From: Photorhabdus bodei
Lineage (GTDB): Bacteria > Pseudomonadota > Gammaproteobacteria > Enterobacterales > Enterobacteriaceae
Assembly (NCBI RefSeq): GCF_003287735.1
Contig: NZ_NSCM01000016.1
Coordinates: forward strand, 1-64,000
DNA: 64,000 nucleotides
Direction of reading: 5' to 3'
A model generated the notes under the pieces. It worked only from the letters and a program-made list of their open reading frames with translations, made no database searches and was not told the DNA's origin. Positions 36,440-48,718 of this stretch are shown piece after piece. Both the position numbers and the translations under genes were made by a program. The first letter of the stretch is position 1; the number at the start of each line of letters is the position of its first letter.

Positions 36440-37276
36440 TTAATATCCTATCGCTATCCAAAAGAATGGGCTATCCCATTTGGCATTTACCCAAGAATTT
36501 AATAAATCGAAAGATGAATTATCAATTACATTTACATAGCCAACAGATGCCCCCATAAAACCCATTTTACTTTGAATAGCATTAATATTGACGGCGTAAT
36601 GCTTATTGGAAAAACTAATTGGTAATTGAATACGTTCTATATAGCCAGCATCAATGACCTTAGTACGCCCCCATTGATAGATAACGCCTGTATCTCCACA
36701 TCTCCACCAACCATTAATCGCTTTACTGGCACTATTCCTATTACCTTTGGCATTAACTTCATTGTCTACTTCTTCTTTTGTGTATACCCCGATATCCACG
36801 GCATCCAAATCAATATCCTCAGACAACTCCTTACCATTCACCTGCCGGATATTAGGTACTCTGCTATTAATACTTTCACTTAACGAAGTTATCATTTCCT
36901 GGACAAGCTTTTGCGTGACCGCCAGAGTATTACTATCACCAAGTACATCTGTAAGTTGAATAACACCTTTTTGTGTTAATGAAGCACTTGGAATCTCTGT
37001 TAAAGCTTTTTGCTCTAAAGCGATATTTAATTGGGTGGTGAGCTTGTCTATATCGCCATCATCCAAAACATCATCACTACATTGTGTAGAGATAAAATTA
37101 GCCACCACCGATGATATCGTTGACGACTGACGCAAAACCTTATTTAATAAACCAATGGAAATAATATTAGGGGGAATTCCCGTATTCAATTCCTGACTTT
37201 CTTCATATTCTCCTTGAGAAACAACATTAGCATCCTGACTAATAGAAAAAGCTTTAAAGTCATTTTTATTACTCAT
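36440..37276 (-). CDS. Short phage tail fibre protein
   Basis: A 278-aa tail fibre. The N-terminus (FKAFSISQDANVVSQGEYEE, then GIPPNIISIGLLNKVLRQSS) matches the baseplate-attachment end of P2/lambdoid short fibres. The middle (ASLTQKGVIQLTD) is the tail-fibre repeat, and the C-terminus (WWRCGDTGVIYQWGR, ISFSNKHYAVNINAI) is the gp37-like tip domain that binds the receptor. AAGGAGAACTC precedes the start. It stands with tfa but no baseplate, sheath or integrase genes, so it is an orphan, possibly a spare fibre cassette for a prophage or tailocin elsewhere. Confidence 0.88.
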   Translation of the reverse strand: MSNKNDFKAFSISQDANVVSQGEYEESQELNTGIPPNIISIGLLNKVLRQSSTISSVVANFISTQCSDDVLDDGDIDKLTTQLNIALEQKALTEIPSASLTQKGVIQLTDVLGDSNTLAVTQKLVQEMITSLSESINSRVPNIRQVNGKELSEDIDLDAVDIGVYTKEEVDNEVNAKGNRNSASKAINGWWRCGDTGVIYQWGRTKVIDAGYIERIQLPISFSNKHYAVNINAIQSKMGFMGASVGYVNVIDNSSFDLLNSWVNAKWDSPFFWIAIGY

Positions 37277-37776
37277 GAGTTCTCCTTAAGGAAAAAACTT
37301 ATTTTTTCATTAAATAAAACTTTGAATTAATGAAAATCAAAATATCTACTTGATCATCGTATATAATTTTCAGATCGCATTTCAATAATAGTCTTTTTCT
37401 GATAAAGAATGATGAAATATTTTTATAACTTAGAGAAATTAATTATTTTCTTATAGTTGATGTCGTTAATAGATCAATGCCTGAAGCCAAATTTATACCT
37501 AAACTATTCATTTACATTCAGCATCCGAAAGTCCCTCTATTTGAACCATTCCCCAAAAATTCAGGTAAGCAGAGAAAATAAGCCACCATATTTTAATCTG
37601 AGTTTTGTGATGCTCCTCTCACAACAAAAAACCGGCCGTTCCAATAGGATCGATCAGCTTATAAAAACATTATTGAGGATTTATTAGCTTGAATTATTCA
37701 GAATAGGTCTATTCTTAATATGTGGACAAATTCTATTGTCAATACTTATTAAACCTACTAAGTAAGGGAAAATTAT
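37277..37776. other. Gap, no gene recognised
   Basis: 500 AT-rich bases. A plus-strand frame at 37457-37687 (76 codons) has no ribosome site or known motif and may be a scrap of a mobile-element gene. The promoters of the tail fibre gene and of the oxidase gene must be here. Confidence 0.3.
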
Positions 37777-38967
37777 ATGCCATCAAGAAGAGACGTCATC
37801 GTTGGAGGATTAAGTCTTGCTGCTGCCAGTACACTATCCGCTGCATCCTCAGCCAACGCCGCAACTGCTAACATAAAACCGACAAGAGCCTATAAAACAA
37901 ATAGTGCAGAAAAATCCCTTGATATTATTAATCTTTATGACTTGGAAGAAGAAGCACGTAAATTGATTCCAGCGCCCCAATTTGGCTATATCAGCAGCGG
38001 TTCAGGTGATGAATGGACTCTACGTGAAAACACCAGAGCCTTTGACGATTTCCAAATTATTCCCCGCTATCTCGCAGGAGTAAAAGAGCCTGACACAACA
38101 ACCGAATTGCTCGGCAGTAAAGTGGATATGCCTATTTTCATTCCCCCAATGGCAGCACATGGGCTATCTCATACTACCGCTGAATTGGGAACAGCGAGAG
38201 GCGCTGCCGCTGCCGGTACCCTGTTTACTGCACAAACTCTAGCTAATTCACCTCTTGAAGAGATAGCGAAAGTGAGTAATGGCCCCAAATGGTTCCAAAT
38301 TTATTTTACCAAAGATATGGGCATTAACCGCGAAATGATACGCCGAGCCAAAGCGATGGGGGCAACCGCAATCGTCTTTACAGTCGATTTAGAGTGGAGT
38401 GGTAATAGAGAAACCGATAAACGTAATAAATTTGTTTTCCCACATTCATTACCATTTCCTAATATTCCAGGCGTTCCCGCAGGGGCAACCTTATCAGAGA
38501 TTACAGCGCTATTTAAACGGGATCTTAATTTCAATGATTTGGAGTTTCTCGCTAAAGAATCAGGCCTTCCAATCATCGTGAAAGGCATTCAATCTGCCGA
38601 AAATGCTAAAGAGTGTGTTAACCACGGTGCCGCAGCGATTCAAGTTTCTAATCACGGTGGCCGGCAGTTGGATACTGTCCCGGCAGCAATTGCTTCATTA
38701 CCACACATTGTTGAAGCTGTTGGATCTAAAATTCCAGTCTATCTAGACGGAGGCATCCGCCGTGGTACCCATGTGTTTAAAGCGCTCGCATTGGGTGCCA
38801 AAGCTGTCGCTATCGGTAGGCCCATTTTGTATGCGCTGGCATTGGGTGGAGCACCAGGCGTAACTTCTATTTTAAACCTACTGAAGGATGAGCTGAAACT
38901 TAGCATGAAGCTGGCAGGATGTGCAGCCATTAAGGATATAGAGAGAAAATTTATTAGTTTGATTTAA
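37777..38967 (+). CDS. FMN-dependent alpha-hydroxy-acid oxidase (lactate oxidase-like) with Tat signal
   Basis: A 396-aa enzyme of the glycolate/lactate oxidase-cytochrome b2 family, oxidising an L-2-hydroxy acid with FMN. The catalytic His and substrate Arg lie in VSNHGGRQLD (about 288-297), and the FMN-phosphate segment is LDGGIRRGTHVFKALALGAKAVAIG (shown in two parts here: LDGGIRRGTHVFKAL and GAKAVAIGRP). The N-terminus MPSRRDVIVGGLSLAAASTL ending ASSANAA looks like a twin-arginine signal, unusual because relatives are mostly cytoplasmic or peroxisomal. If exported folded with FMN it would act in the periplasm, passing electrons to oxygen (H2O2) or another acceptor. AAGGGAAAATTAT precedes the start. 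Confidence 0.85.
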   Translation: MPSRRDVIVGGLSLAAASTLSAASSANAATANIKPTRAYKTNSAEKSLDIINLYDLEEEARKLIPAPQFGYISSGSGDEWTLRENTRAFDDFQIIPRYLAGVKEPDTTTELLGSKVDMPIFIPPMAAHGLSHTTAELGTARGAAAAGTLFTAQTLANSPLEEIAKVSNGPKWFQIYFTKDMGINREMIRRAKAMGATAIVFTVDLEWSGNRETDKRNKFVFPHSLPFPNIPGVPAGATLSEITALFKRDLNFNDLEFLAKESGLPIIVKGIQSAENAKECVNHGAAAIQVSNHGGRQLDTVPAAIASLPHIVEAVGSKIPVYLDGGIRRGTHVFKALALGAKAVAIGRPILYALALGGAPGVTSILNLLKDELKLSMKLAGCAAIKDIERKFISLI

Positions 38968-38994
38968 CCCATTAACTAATAAAGCAAATATTGG

Positions 38995-39033
38995 CCCCGT
39001 TTCATTTGAAACAGGTGATTTCAGGAAACGGGG
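38995..39033 (+). terminator. Terminator after the hydroxy-acid oxidase gene
   Basis: CCCCGTTTC (38995-39003) and GAAACGGGG (39025-39033) form a perfect 9-bp stem; TAAATTATG follows. Confidence 0.65.
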
Positions 39034-39126
39034 TAAATTATGTTACCTTTAGAAATAATAGATACCATAATGAAAAAATCCGTTCTCTCACTTTACACCA
39101 TTATTTCCTATTATTAATTATTGCTT

Positions 39127-39150
39127 CCCCTTGAAATGTTCTTCAAGGGG
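39127..39150 (-). terminator. Terminator of the DUF1266 gene
   Basis: CCCCTTGAA (39127-39135) and TTCAAGGGG (39142-39150) form a perfect 9-bp stem with a 6-base loop, 19 bases beyond the stop of the minus-strand gene. Confidence 0.75.
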
Positions 39151-39168
39151 AAATGTTTCATGTAAATA

Positions 39169-40314
39169 TTAATGGAGTACACGAGACGCTGACAGCTCAG
39201 TAATATCAAATTCATAACTTTGTTGTTCTTCCATGTTACTGCGTAAAACATCTTCTACTAATGCAGAAAAACCTGTCATCATCTGCCTTTCCATAATAAC
39301 GCCTTTTGGTTCAGGCCACGGCAAACTAGCAATTGGCCAGTCACAATGTGACTTATAATAATTAAATTGTTCCAGCCGCTCTTTAGACCGATCAAAATCA
39401 TTACTCCAGTAAGCATTGCCTAGCCGAAAATTTGTATAAAACTCATCAAAACTACCGAAGATTTCATAAATATAATCAGCGGTTTTCAGCATATTTTTCC
39501 ATGCTACTTCTTCACTGATATAACCGGCACAAAAACAGTTACGACTTAAAACAATTGCAAGCCACAAATCAAATCCCCACACTAATGCCGGAGGGCGTTT
39601 ATTAATAGGTTTGGCACATTTATGAATATAGTCAGGTGTTACTTCAACTAATTTGGCAAGCACTTTAAACATTTTCCCATCACTAAGAGCAGCATCAATA
39701 GCAAAATGTTTTGAATGTACCCCCTCCCACAAACCTGTTAGCATTTTCATATACCCTTCTTCATCAATAATTCCCCAGTCGCTGTATAATTGGGATTGAT
39801 GTTCCTGAGTCGGAGATAATGGAAGCAGACAGTAACGATAGCTATCATGGGCAACCCGTGACTGTAGAGGATAATGCTCTAGAGTTTCACTCCAAAAACC
39901 TAGCCAATAGTCACTAACAATATTTAGTCGTAATACCTGACGCTTATCTTCTGGTAAAAGAGATAAACCTGCTTGTTGATAATAACGCCGTTGTTCCCAT
40001 TCTGGGCGCTTAACAATGCGATAAATAATAACCGAGAGTAACATTACGCCAAATAATGCTATACCGCCTACTTGTGCCAGAAGTAAATAGTCCGTATCAG
40101 GGACAGATACATTACCTATTATAAATAAAACAATTGCTACAGATAATACAATACCCATACATACTGCCATTACAAATAAAATATTAATCAACGCATATAA
40201 TGCACTTAGAAAAGGCAACTTTCTTTTTTCAGAGATAATATGCCTCATTACCTGATAGCCTTTAACGGGGAACTGTCTATAATGAGGCTGATTTTGTAAA
40301 AGCTCTTTCATCAC
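39169..40314 (-). CDS. DUF1266 family membrane protein
   Basis: A 381-aa protein. Two transmembrane helices near residues 38-66 and 78-100 are followed by a cytoplasmic region of about 280 residues. The latter ends in a DUF1266 domain (WGFDLWLAIVLSRNCFCAGY, EEVAWKNMLKTADYIYEIFG, and NFRLGNAYWSND), the same domain as E. coli YbeR/YbeU. Function is unknown in the family. It is monocistronic, with its own terminator, and is divergent from zur by 216 bases. Confidence 0.75.
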   Translation of the reverse strand: MMKELLQNQPHYRQFPVKGYQVMRHIISEKRKLPFLSALYALINILFVMAVCMGIVLSVAIVLFIIGNVSVPDTDYLLLAQVGGIALFGVMLLSVIIYRIVKRPEWEQRRYYQQAGLSLLPEDKRQVLRLNIVSDYWLGFWSETLEHYPLQSRVAHDSYRYCLLPLSPTQEHQSQLYSDWGIIDEEGYMKMLTGLWEGVHSKHFAIDAALSDGKMFKVLAKLVEVTPDYIHKCAKPINKRPPALVWGFDLWLAIVLSRNCFCAGYISEEVAWKNMLKTADYIYEIFGSFDEFYTNFRLGNAYWSNDFDRSKERLEQFNYYKSHCDWPIASLPWPEPKGVIMERQMMTGFSALVEDVLRSNMEEQQSYEFDITELSASRVLH

Positions 40315-40530
40315 AAATGCTTCCTTTCCGAAAATTATCTGTCATATACGATAATTCTTGTCTGTATTATCATAAACTTCAAGAAAACATTATTTTTGCT
40401 ACTGAGTACCAATTTAGCCAAATTAACTCCATCAGGGGACAATCACAATGAACTTTTCTGGATAATATTTTCTATTGAAGAAACATGATAACATCACAAT
40501 ATTATCATCGTACTGGTTGTAAGAGGCGTA

Positions 40531-41043
40531 ATGAAATTGATTAATCAAAAAAAGTTACTGGAACAGGCCGAAGTTATTTGCCAGGCTCGTGGAGTCCGCT
40601 TTACTCCGCAGCGGCTTGAAGTTCTGCGTCTCATTTCAGAGCAACCCGGGGCAATCAGTGCTTATGATTTACTGGATTTGCTACGGGAAGCAGAACCACA
40701 GGCCAAACCGCCTACCGTATATCGGGCACTGGAATTTCTGTTGGAACAGGGGTTTATTCATAAAATAGAATCCACCAACAGTTATGTCCTATGTCACCAT
40801 ATTGAACAGCCAAGCCACACTTCAGCAATGTTTATTTGTGACCGTTGTGGTTCTGTCACAGAGCGAGATGGTGGAACCGTTGAATCCGCCATCCAACAGT
40901 TAGCAAAAACAGCCGGGTTCAGTTTACGCCATACCATCATCGAAGCGCATGGCTTATGTTCACCTTGTGAAGAGATCGAATCCTGTATTAAACGAGATGA
41001 ATGCCAGCATGACCACAGAATTGAAGGAAGTAAAAAGAAATAG
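40531..41043 (+). CDS. zur: Zinc uptake regulator Zur
   Basis: A 170-aa Fur-family repressor that shuts off zinc import genes when Zn is bound. The winged helix (RFTPQRLEVLRLISEQPGAI ... PPTVYRALEFLLEQGFIHK) occupies residues 24-78. Structural-zinc Cys pairs lie in FICDRCG (about 108-114) and LCSPCEE (about 145-151). Length and sequence pattern match E. coli Zur, and lexA-dgkA-plsB follow as in E. coli apart from dinF and yjbJ, which are missing. An ERIC element starts immediately after the stop codon. Confidence 0.95.
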   Translation: MKLINQKKLLEQAEVICQARGVRFTPQRLEVLRLISEQPGAISAYDLLDLLREAEPQAKPPTVYRALEFLLEQGFIHKIESTNSYVLCHHIEQPSHTSAMFICDRCGSVTERDGGTVESAIQQLAKTAGFSLRHTIIEAHGLCSPCEEIESCIKRDECQHDHRIEGSKKK

Positions 41044-41044
41044 A

Positions 41045-41172
41045 TATATCCGTTATCTTTCAAGTTGCCTCTTTGTTGGCTGCACTCATTCACCCCGGTC
41101 ACATCGTTCGCCATGCTCCCGGGGATTCGCTCCCTTGCCGTCGCGAAGCATCCTGAAATTCATGAGGTATAG
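41045..41172 (-). repeat. ERIC element, copy 4
   Basis: Starts within 5 bases of the zur stop codon and is the most diverged copy here (GTTCGCCATG in the central stem, GAAGCATCCTGAAATTCATGAGG at the end region). It would be transcribed into the zur mRNA 3' end, where ERIC hairpins can alter stability. Confidence 0.9.
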
Positions 41173-41327
41173 TAAGTAGATACTTACTTTTGGTACAGAG
41201 TCAGACTGAAATAAACAACCGCAGAATCACATTTAAGATAATCACAACAATAAACTCAACAACATGATTCTGCCGGAATATTGCAATTCGTTAACAATTC
41301 CAAAAACAACAATTTGATATTTTACTA

Positions 41328-41933
41328 TCAGGACCAGTTGGCGTTACGAATCACCCCAACCGCCAATCCTTCAATTGTCAGGCTCTGCTCACGCAAATCC
41401 ACCACAATTGGCTTAAATTCTGGGTTTTCGGCCAACAATTCAACTTTATTTCCAGTCTGTTTAAAACGTTTTACCGTCACTTCATCTTCAATGCGGGCAA
41501 CAATAATCTGCCCATTACGAACATCTTGTGTTTTATGCACAGCCAGCAGATCACCATCCATAATCCCAACATCTTTCATAGACATTCCGCTGACCCGCAA
41601 CAGGAAATCCGCACTTGGCTTAAACAATGCAGGATCAACCTGATAATGACTTTCAATATGCTCCTGTGCCAACAGTGGTTCACCTGCGGCTACACGGCCA
41701 ATTAACGGTAAACCAGATTCTTCCAACAGCAAACGGATTCCCCTAGATGCCCCTGCAACAATCTCTATCACCCCTTTACGAGCCAATGCTTTTAAATGCT
41801 CTTCAGCCGCGTTAGGTGAACGAAAGCCAAGACGTGCTGCAATTTCAGCACGCGTTGGCGGCATACCTGTTTGCGAAATATGGTCACGCACCAAGTCATA
41901 AACTTGCTGCTGCCTTGCGGTAAGTGCTTTCAT
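41328..41933 (-). CDS. lexA: SOS repressor LexA
   Basis: A 201-aa repressor and self-cleaving serine peptidase. The N-terminal winged HTH ([20 protein letters not shown], residues 28-47) binds SOS boxes. The Ala-Gly cleavage site lies in VAAGEPL (about 82-88), the catalytic Ser in [11 protein letters not shown] (about 118) and the Lys in TVKRFKQ (about 155). Two SOS boxes precede it, as in E. coli, giving autoregulation. dinF, normally downstream, is absent; zur lies convergent with an ERIC between. Confidence 0.97.
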   Translation of the reverse strand: MKALTARQQQVYDLVRDHISQTGMPPTRAEIAARLGFRSPNAAEEHLKALARKGVIEIVAGASRGIRLLLEESGLPLIGRVAAGEPLLAQEHIESHYQVDPALFKPSADFLLRVSGMSMKDVGIMDGDLLAVHKTQDVRNGQIIVARIEDEVTVKRFKQTGNKVELLAENPEFKPIVVDLREQSLTIEGLAVGVIRNANWS

Positions 41934-41941
41934 TTCGTCCC

Positions 41942-41978
41942 CTGTTTGTTTATACAGTCAATATGTAAGTATATACAG
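41942..41978. promoter_or_regulatory. Tandem LexA boxes of lexA
   Basis: CTGTTTGTTTATACAG (41942-41957) is a perfect CTGT-N8-ACAG box. After five bases ATGTAAGTATATACAG (41963-41978) is a second, one base off. The spacing equals that in E. coli lexA. Confidence 0.9.
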
Positions 41979-42052
41979 CTAAATAACGATTGGGAACCTA
42001 CTAAGGCAGAAAATCAGCCAATTATAATATAATACCTAATTATTAAACCAAA

Positions 42053-42424
42053 TCAGACCATAAAATAGCGCCAAAGGATGGTCCCCCAGACAATTAATGA
42101 CAGCATCATTGTCAGAAAGACAGCCGCCGATCCCATATCTTTCGCACGACCGGACAATTCATGGAACTCACTGCCAATACGGTCAACAACTGCTTCAATA
42201 GCACTATTCAGGATTTCCATAATCAACACCAGCATCACTGAACCAATCAGTAAAATGCGTTCAATAGCGCCGATATCCAGATAAAATGCAACCATCATAG
42301 CCAATATCGCTAAAATTATTTCCTGACGGAAAGCCGCTTCATTTTGCCATGTCGCCCTAATACCCTTCACCGAATATACGATTGCTTTAATGATACGGGT
42401 CAAGCCCTTGGATTGATTCGCCAT
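42053..42424 (-). CDS. dgkA: Diacylglycerol kinase DgkA
   Basis: A 123-aa inner-membrane trimeric kinase that recycles diacylglycerol to phosphatidic acid. Three transmembrane helices (about 30-48, 53-68 and 98-118) and the family active-site motif EILNSAIEAVVDRIG (about 70-84) are present; the N-terminal amphipathic helix GLTRIIKAIVYSVKGIRATW is intact. Divergent from plsB, the usual order. Confidence 0.96.
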   Translation of the reverse strand: MANQSKGLTRIIKAIVYSVKGIRATWQNEAAFRQEIILAILAMMVAFYLDIGAIERILLIGSVMLVLIMEILNSAIEAVVDRIGSEFHELSGRAKDMGSAAVFLTMMLSLIVWGTILWRYFMV

Positions 42425-42553
42425 AAATTATTCACACCAAATATGAGGTTATTTGACACTTTCCACTCTTATTATTGTCTTAACACAACAGATCTCAACA
42501 CCCGTTTCTGATATGCTGGCAACGTGTTGCTAACAAGAGGCTTCAAGATATTT

Positions 42554-45001
42554 ATGTCAAGTTGGCGTAAAATATATTATAAATTATTGAATTTACCACT
42601 AAAAATACTGGTAAAGAGCAAACTTATTCCTACAGATCCGATTACTGAATTGCGGCTCGATACGACACGCCCGATTCTGTACGTGCTACCGTATCACTCC
42701 AAAGCAGACTTACTGGCATTACGTCAGCAATGTCTTGAGCAGGATCTGCCGGACCCATTAAATTTACTGGAGATTGGTGACACTGAACTTCCCAGCTATG
42801 TATTTATCGATAATGGTCCACGTGTATTCCGCTATTGTGCACCAAAGCAGGAATCCGTAAAAATTTTCCATGCTTATCTAGATCTGCATCGCAATAATCC
42901 CAATCTGGATATTCAAATGCTGCCAGTTTCTGTCATGTTCGGCCGTTCCCCCGGGCGCGAAGGGCAGAGCACACCACATTTGCGGCTACTCAATGGTATC
43001 CAAAAATTCTTTGCCATTCTCTGGCTAGGCCGAGATAGTTTTGTGCGCTTTTCAAACACAGTATCTCTACGCTATATGGCTACTGAGCATGGTACTGACA
43101 AGACTATTGCCCATAAGCTGGCTCGTGTGGCACGAATGCACTATTCACGCCAACGCCTGGCAGCCGTTGGCCCACGCCTGCCGGTTCGGCAAGAGCTGTT
43201 TAACAAATTACTGGCTTCAAAAGCAATAGAAAAGGCAGTCTCTGATGAGGCCCGTACCAAGAAAATCTCACATGAGAAAGCCCGACAGAATGCCATTAAC
43301 ATGATGGAAGAGATTGCTGCGAATTTCTCTTATGAAACGTTACGGCTGTCAGGCCGTGTACTGGGTTGGACCTGGAACCGTCTGTATCAAGGGATCAATG
43401 TTCACAATGCTGAACGCATCCGCCGTCTGGCACAGGATGGTCACGAACTGGTTTATGCGCCCTGCCACCGTAGCCACATGGATTATTTGCTGCTCTCCTA
43501 CGTGCTCTACCATCAGGGCTTGGTACCGCCCCATATCGCCGCTGGCATCAACCTAAATTTTTGGCCAGCAGGGCCAATATTCCGCCGCCTTGGTGCATTT
43601 TTCATCCGCCGCACATTTAAGGGTAATAAGCTCTACGCCACGATATTCCGGGAATATCTAGGTGAGTTATTTGCCCGAGGTTATTCTGTTGAATACTTTA
43701 TGGAAGGCGGTCGCTCCAGGACAGGTCGCTTACTCGATCCCAAAACGGGTACGCTGTCCATGACGTTACAGGCGCTGTTGAGAGGCGAATCACGCCCAAT
43801 TACCATTATTCCGATTTATATCGGCTACGAGCATGTGATGGAAGTTGCCACCTATGCCAAAGAGCTGCGTGGCGCAACCAAAGAGAAAGAGGGCTTTTTC
43901 CAGATGATACGTGGTTTGCGCAAACTTCGTAATCTGGGGCAAGGCTACGTCAACTTTGGCGAACCCATCCCGTTGATCCAATACCTTAACAACCATGTTC
44001 CTAGCTGGCGCGATTCTATTGATCCAATAGAATTCCATCGCCCCGAATGGTTCAATCCGACAGTCAGTCAACTGTCTGAGAAGATTATGGTAAACATCAA
44101 CAACACAGCGGCGGCTAACGCAATTAACTTGTGTTCAACCGCCCTGCTTTCGTCACGTCAGCGAGCACTTACTCGTGAGCAACTGCTTGAGCAACTGGAT
44201 TGTTATATACAGCTCATGCACAATGCACCCTACGCTGCTGATGTCACCGTACCAAAGAAAACCGCGGAGGAGTTGCTAGAACACGCTCTGCAAATGGATA
44301 AGTTCGAGGTAGACAAAGACAGTATGGGTGACATTATCATTCTGCCACGTGATCGTGCAGTTTTGATGACCTACTACCGCAACAATATTCAACATCTATT
44401 AGTACTGCCATCACTGATTGCCTGCATCGTTATTCATCATCGCCGTATCAGCCGCGAAGCGCTGTTAAGCCAGGTCGCGATCATTTATCCACTCCTTAAA
44501 GCCGAGCTGTTTATGCGTTATAGCAAAACAGAGCTGCCAGAAGTGGTTAATACGCTGATCAACGAACTGACCCGCCAGTGCCTTATCTGTAACAAGGAGC
44601 ATGGCATGCTGGTACTTAATCCAGCACGTATCCGCCCCCTGCAATTGCTGGCAGCGGGCATCCGTGAAACACTGCAACGTTATGCCATCACACTCTCTTT
44701 ACTAAACGCCAACCCAGTAATCAGCCGGGGAGTGCTGGAAAAAGAGAGTCGGATGTTAGCGCAACGTTTGTCGGTATTGCATGGCATCAACGCACCTGAA
44801 TTCTTTGATAAGGCGGTATTTACTACATCGGTCCATACACTGCGTGAAGAAGGTTATATCAGTGACAGTGGTAATGCGATTACAGCAAATACCCAAGAGC
44901 TGTATCAGGTATTAGGTGAACTGATGTCACCTGAGATTCGTCTTACTATCGAGAGCGTCAGTTTGCCACCAGAGCATAACGATACCGACGAGAATGCTTA
45001 A
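42554..45001 (+). CDS. plsB: Glycerol-3-phosphate acyltransferase PlsB
   Basis: An 815-aa inner-membrane enzyme that acylates sn-1 of glycerol 3-phosphate from acyl-ACP or acyl-CoA, the first step of phospholipid synthesis. Acyltransferase motif [16 protein letters not shown] (about 304-318), motif [17 protein letters not shown] (about 348-362), motif [24 protein letters not shown] (given as [15 protein letters not shown], about 381-395) and motif [16 protein letters not shown] are complete. The start at 42554 ([17 protein letters not shown]) matches E. coli; ten extra codons upstream are not used. Confidence 0.97.
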   Translation: MSSWRKIYYKLLNLPLKILVKSKLIPTDPITELRLDTTRPILYVLPYHSKADLLALRQQCLEQDLPDPLNLLEIGDTELPSYVFIDNGPRVFRYCAPKQESVKIFHAYLDLHRNNPNLDIQMLPVSVMFGRSPGREGQSTPHLRLLNGIQKFFAILWLGRDSFVRFSNTVSLRYMATEHGTDKTIAHKLARVARMHYSRQRLAAVGPRLPVRQELFNKLLASKAIEKAVSDEARTKKISHEKARQNAINMMEEIAANFSYETLRLSGRVLGWTWNRLYQGINVHNAERIRRLAQDGHELVYAPCHRSHMDYLLLSYVLYHQGLVPPHIAAGINLNFWPAGPIFRRLGAFFIRRTFKGNKLYATIFREYLGELFARGYSVEYFMEGGRSRTGRLLDPKTGTLSMTLQALLRGESRPITIIPIYIGYEHVMEVATYAKELRGATKEKEGFFQMIRGLRKLRNLGQGYVNFGEPIPLIQYLNNHVPSWRDSIDPIEFHRPEWFNPTVSQLSEKIMVNINNTAAANAINLCSTALLSSRQRALTREQLLEQLDCYIQLMHNAPYAADVTVPKKTAEELLEHALQMDKFEVDKDSMGDIIILPRDRAVLMTYYRNNIQHLLVLPSLIACIVIHHRRISREALLSQVAIIYPLLKAELFMRYSKTELPEVVNTLINELTRQCLICNKEHGMLVLNPARIRPLQLLAAGIRETLQRYAITLSLLNANPVISRGVLEKESRMLAQRLSVLHGINAPEFFDKAVFTTSVHTLREEGYISDSGNAITANTQELYQVLGELMSPEIRLTIESVSLPPEHNDTDENA

Positions 45002-45023
45002 GGAAGGATAATCGTCTTAAATA

Positions 45024-45058
45024 CTGGTGATAATGGTTGTTATTCACATTATCACCAG
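45024..45058. terminator. Bidirectional terminator between plsB and ubiA
   Basis: CTGGTGATAATG (45024-45035) and CATTATCACCAG (45047-45058), a perfect 12-bp stem in the 62-base gap between the convergent genes. Confidence 0.85.
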
Positions 45059-45063
45059 ATGTT

Positions 45064-45930
45064 TCAGACATAGCTGAAGAAGATGCCAAGGAATAGTACC
45101 AGACCAACGTAGTTATTATTGAGGAATGCCTGGAAACAAAGCTCTCTTTCCCGACCAGCGATCAGTTTCTGCTGATAAATAAATAAAGTGCCCGCAAGCA
45201 ACAGTGACCAATAGTAGATACCGCCCAGATTCATCATATAACCCACCAGCACCAGCACCAGTAACATAGCGAGTTGCAATAACCCAATAATCAACTTGTC
45301 GAAACGACCAAACAGAATGGCGGTGGACTTCACGCCAATTTTTAGATCATCATTTCTATCGATCATCGCATACTGTGTATCATAAATAACCGACCAGAAG
45401 ATATTAACCAGGAATAACAACCAACACTCTAGTGGTAAGGACTCACTAACTGCCGCAAATCCCATAGGAACAGCCCAACCGTAAGCGGCCCCCAGTACAA
45501 ACTGAGGAAGATGACTAAACCGTTTAACAAAGGGGTAAAGCCAAGCCAGAGCCAACCCAACGACTGACAACCAGATAGCCATTTTATTCAGGGTCAGCAC
45601 CAACCCGAAAGAAACCAGCGCCAGTACGACAAATAGGATCTTGCTCTCTTTCTCGCTGATAGCACCACTCGGCAGGGGACGTGTTTTTGTGCGTTCAACA
45701 TAACCATCAAATTTTCTGTCAGCAAAATCATTGATTGCACACCCTGCCGCACGCATCAGAAACACACCGGCAGTAAAGACCAATAATATGTGCATATCTG
45801 GAATCCCTTTCCCAGCTATCCATAAAGCCCAGAAAGTCGGCCACAACAACAATAATGCACCTATAGGTTTATCAATGCGCACTAAACGGCAATAGGCCTG
45901 CCATTTACTTTGCGCCATACTTCCCGCCAC
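45064..45930 (-). CDS. ubiA: 4-hydroxybenzoate polyprenyltransferase
   Basis: A 288-aa integral membrane prenyltransferase that attaches the octaprenyl tail to 4-hydroxybenzoate in ubiquinone synthesis. The first Asp-rich motif [20 protein letters not shown] (about 67-86), the second [16 protein letters not shown] (about 188-203) and about eight membrane helices are seen. It follows ubiC directly (22 bases), as in E. coli. Start at 45930 or the Met four codons later. Confidence 0.96.
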   Translation of the reverse strand: MAGSMAQSKWQAYCRLVRIDKPIGALLLLWPTFWALWIAGKGIPDMHILLVFTAGVFLMRAAGCAINDFADRKFDGYVERTKTRPLPSGAISEKESKILFVVLALVSFGLVLTLNKMAIWLSVVGLALAWLYPFVKRFSHLPQFVLGAAYGWAVPMGFAAVSESLPLECWLLFLVNIFWSVIYDTQYAMIDRNDDLKIGVKSTAILFGRFDKLIIGLLQLAMLLVLVLVGYMMNLGGIYYWSLLLAGTLFIYQQKLIAGRERELCFQAFLNNNYVGLVLFLGIFFSYV

Positions 45931-45952
45931 TTCTGTTTCCCCCTTTTAAATT

Positions 45953-46459
45953 TTACCTTTTATACACAGGTGATTCAGGTAAAAAGACTTCGGTTAATAA
46001 TAATGGCTTGCCTGATAACCTCAGCAATGATCGTCTTGCCCAACGGTTCCCCTGCTGCCCTACATGAATATAGTCCCGCGTCAATTTATTACCACTAAAA
46101 AGATATCGCCCCAGTGGGACTGTTCCTAAATCAACCAAACTTTCATCAGGACCGGTTAATGTTGCTTCAGGGATTAACGTCCGCCCCAATAGCCAAGGGA
46201 TATTATCACCGCACAGTACGATCTCACGCAGCCAATATCTTTGACCCGTTAGCAAACGCTCATTTTCATCAGCAAGTTGTTCCTCGGTAATAAAACATTC
46301 TCTGAATGGTATGATACGAACACAGTTGCAGTATTGCTCAAAACGGCGGGTCATTGAGCCCAACTCCATCAACCAGTCTAAAACCTCATCAGGCAAAACG
46401 GGTGAATCCGCCGAAAGCCACTGAATAGGCACCATTGTTAATATTGAGTCAGTTGACAT
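45953..46459 (-). CDS. ubiC: Chorismate pyruvate-lyase
   Basis: A 168-aa enzyme that removes pyruvate from chorismate to give 4-hydroxybenzoate, the ubiquinone ring precursor used by the adjacent Ubi[32 protein letters not shown] (about 74-93), PLGRYLF and [14 protein letters not shown] are standard, including the active-site Arg in WLREI and the Glu near the C-terminus. The ATG at 46459, with TGGAAAAG upstream, gives the usual length; the frame extends 22 codons further. Confidence 0.93.
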   Translation of the reverse strand: MSTDSILTMVPIQWLSADSPVLPDEVLDWLMELGSMTRRFEQYCNCVRIIPFRECFITEEQLADENERLLTGQRYWLREIVLCGDNIPWLLGRTLIPEATLTGPDESLVDLGTVPLGRYLFSGNKLTRDYIHVGQQGNRWARRSLLRLSGKPLLLTEVFLPESPVYKR

Positions 46460-46562
46460 ATGCTTTTCCATTAGGACAAATTTCTTCCATCCGACAGTAC
46501 AATTGATAACCGCAGAGAATACCACGTTGCAGGTATACAGAATAAAAAGTTATAACAAATTC

Positions 46563-46690
46563 TATACCCGTTATCCTTCAAGTTGCCTCTTTGTTGGCTG
46601 CACTCGCTCACCCCGGTCACATAGTTACCTATGCTCCCGGGGATTCACTCCCTTGCCGTCGCGATGCATCTTGAAATCCATAGGGTATAT
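46563..46690 (-). repeat. ERIC element, copy 5
   Basis: A full-length copy in the gap between ubiC and pgi, 104 bases upstream of the ubiC start, where it could affect the ubiCA promoter. Both TATACCC ends are intact. Confidence 0.93.
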
Positions 46691-46711
46691 AAATACTGTT
46701 GACCAAAAATA

Positions 46712-46738
46712 AGCGAATTATGATGAACATAATTCGCT
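46712..46738 (-). terminator. pgi terminator
   Basis: AGCGAATTATG (46712-46722) and CATAATTCGCT (46728-46738) form a perfect 11-bp stem; TATTTTTGG follows on the minus strand, 35 bases after the pgi stop. Confidence 0.85.
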
Positions 46739-46772
46739 CATATCAATTAATTTTCTGACTCAGAATAAGTGA

Positions 46773-48718
<1,946 letters not shown>

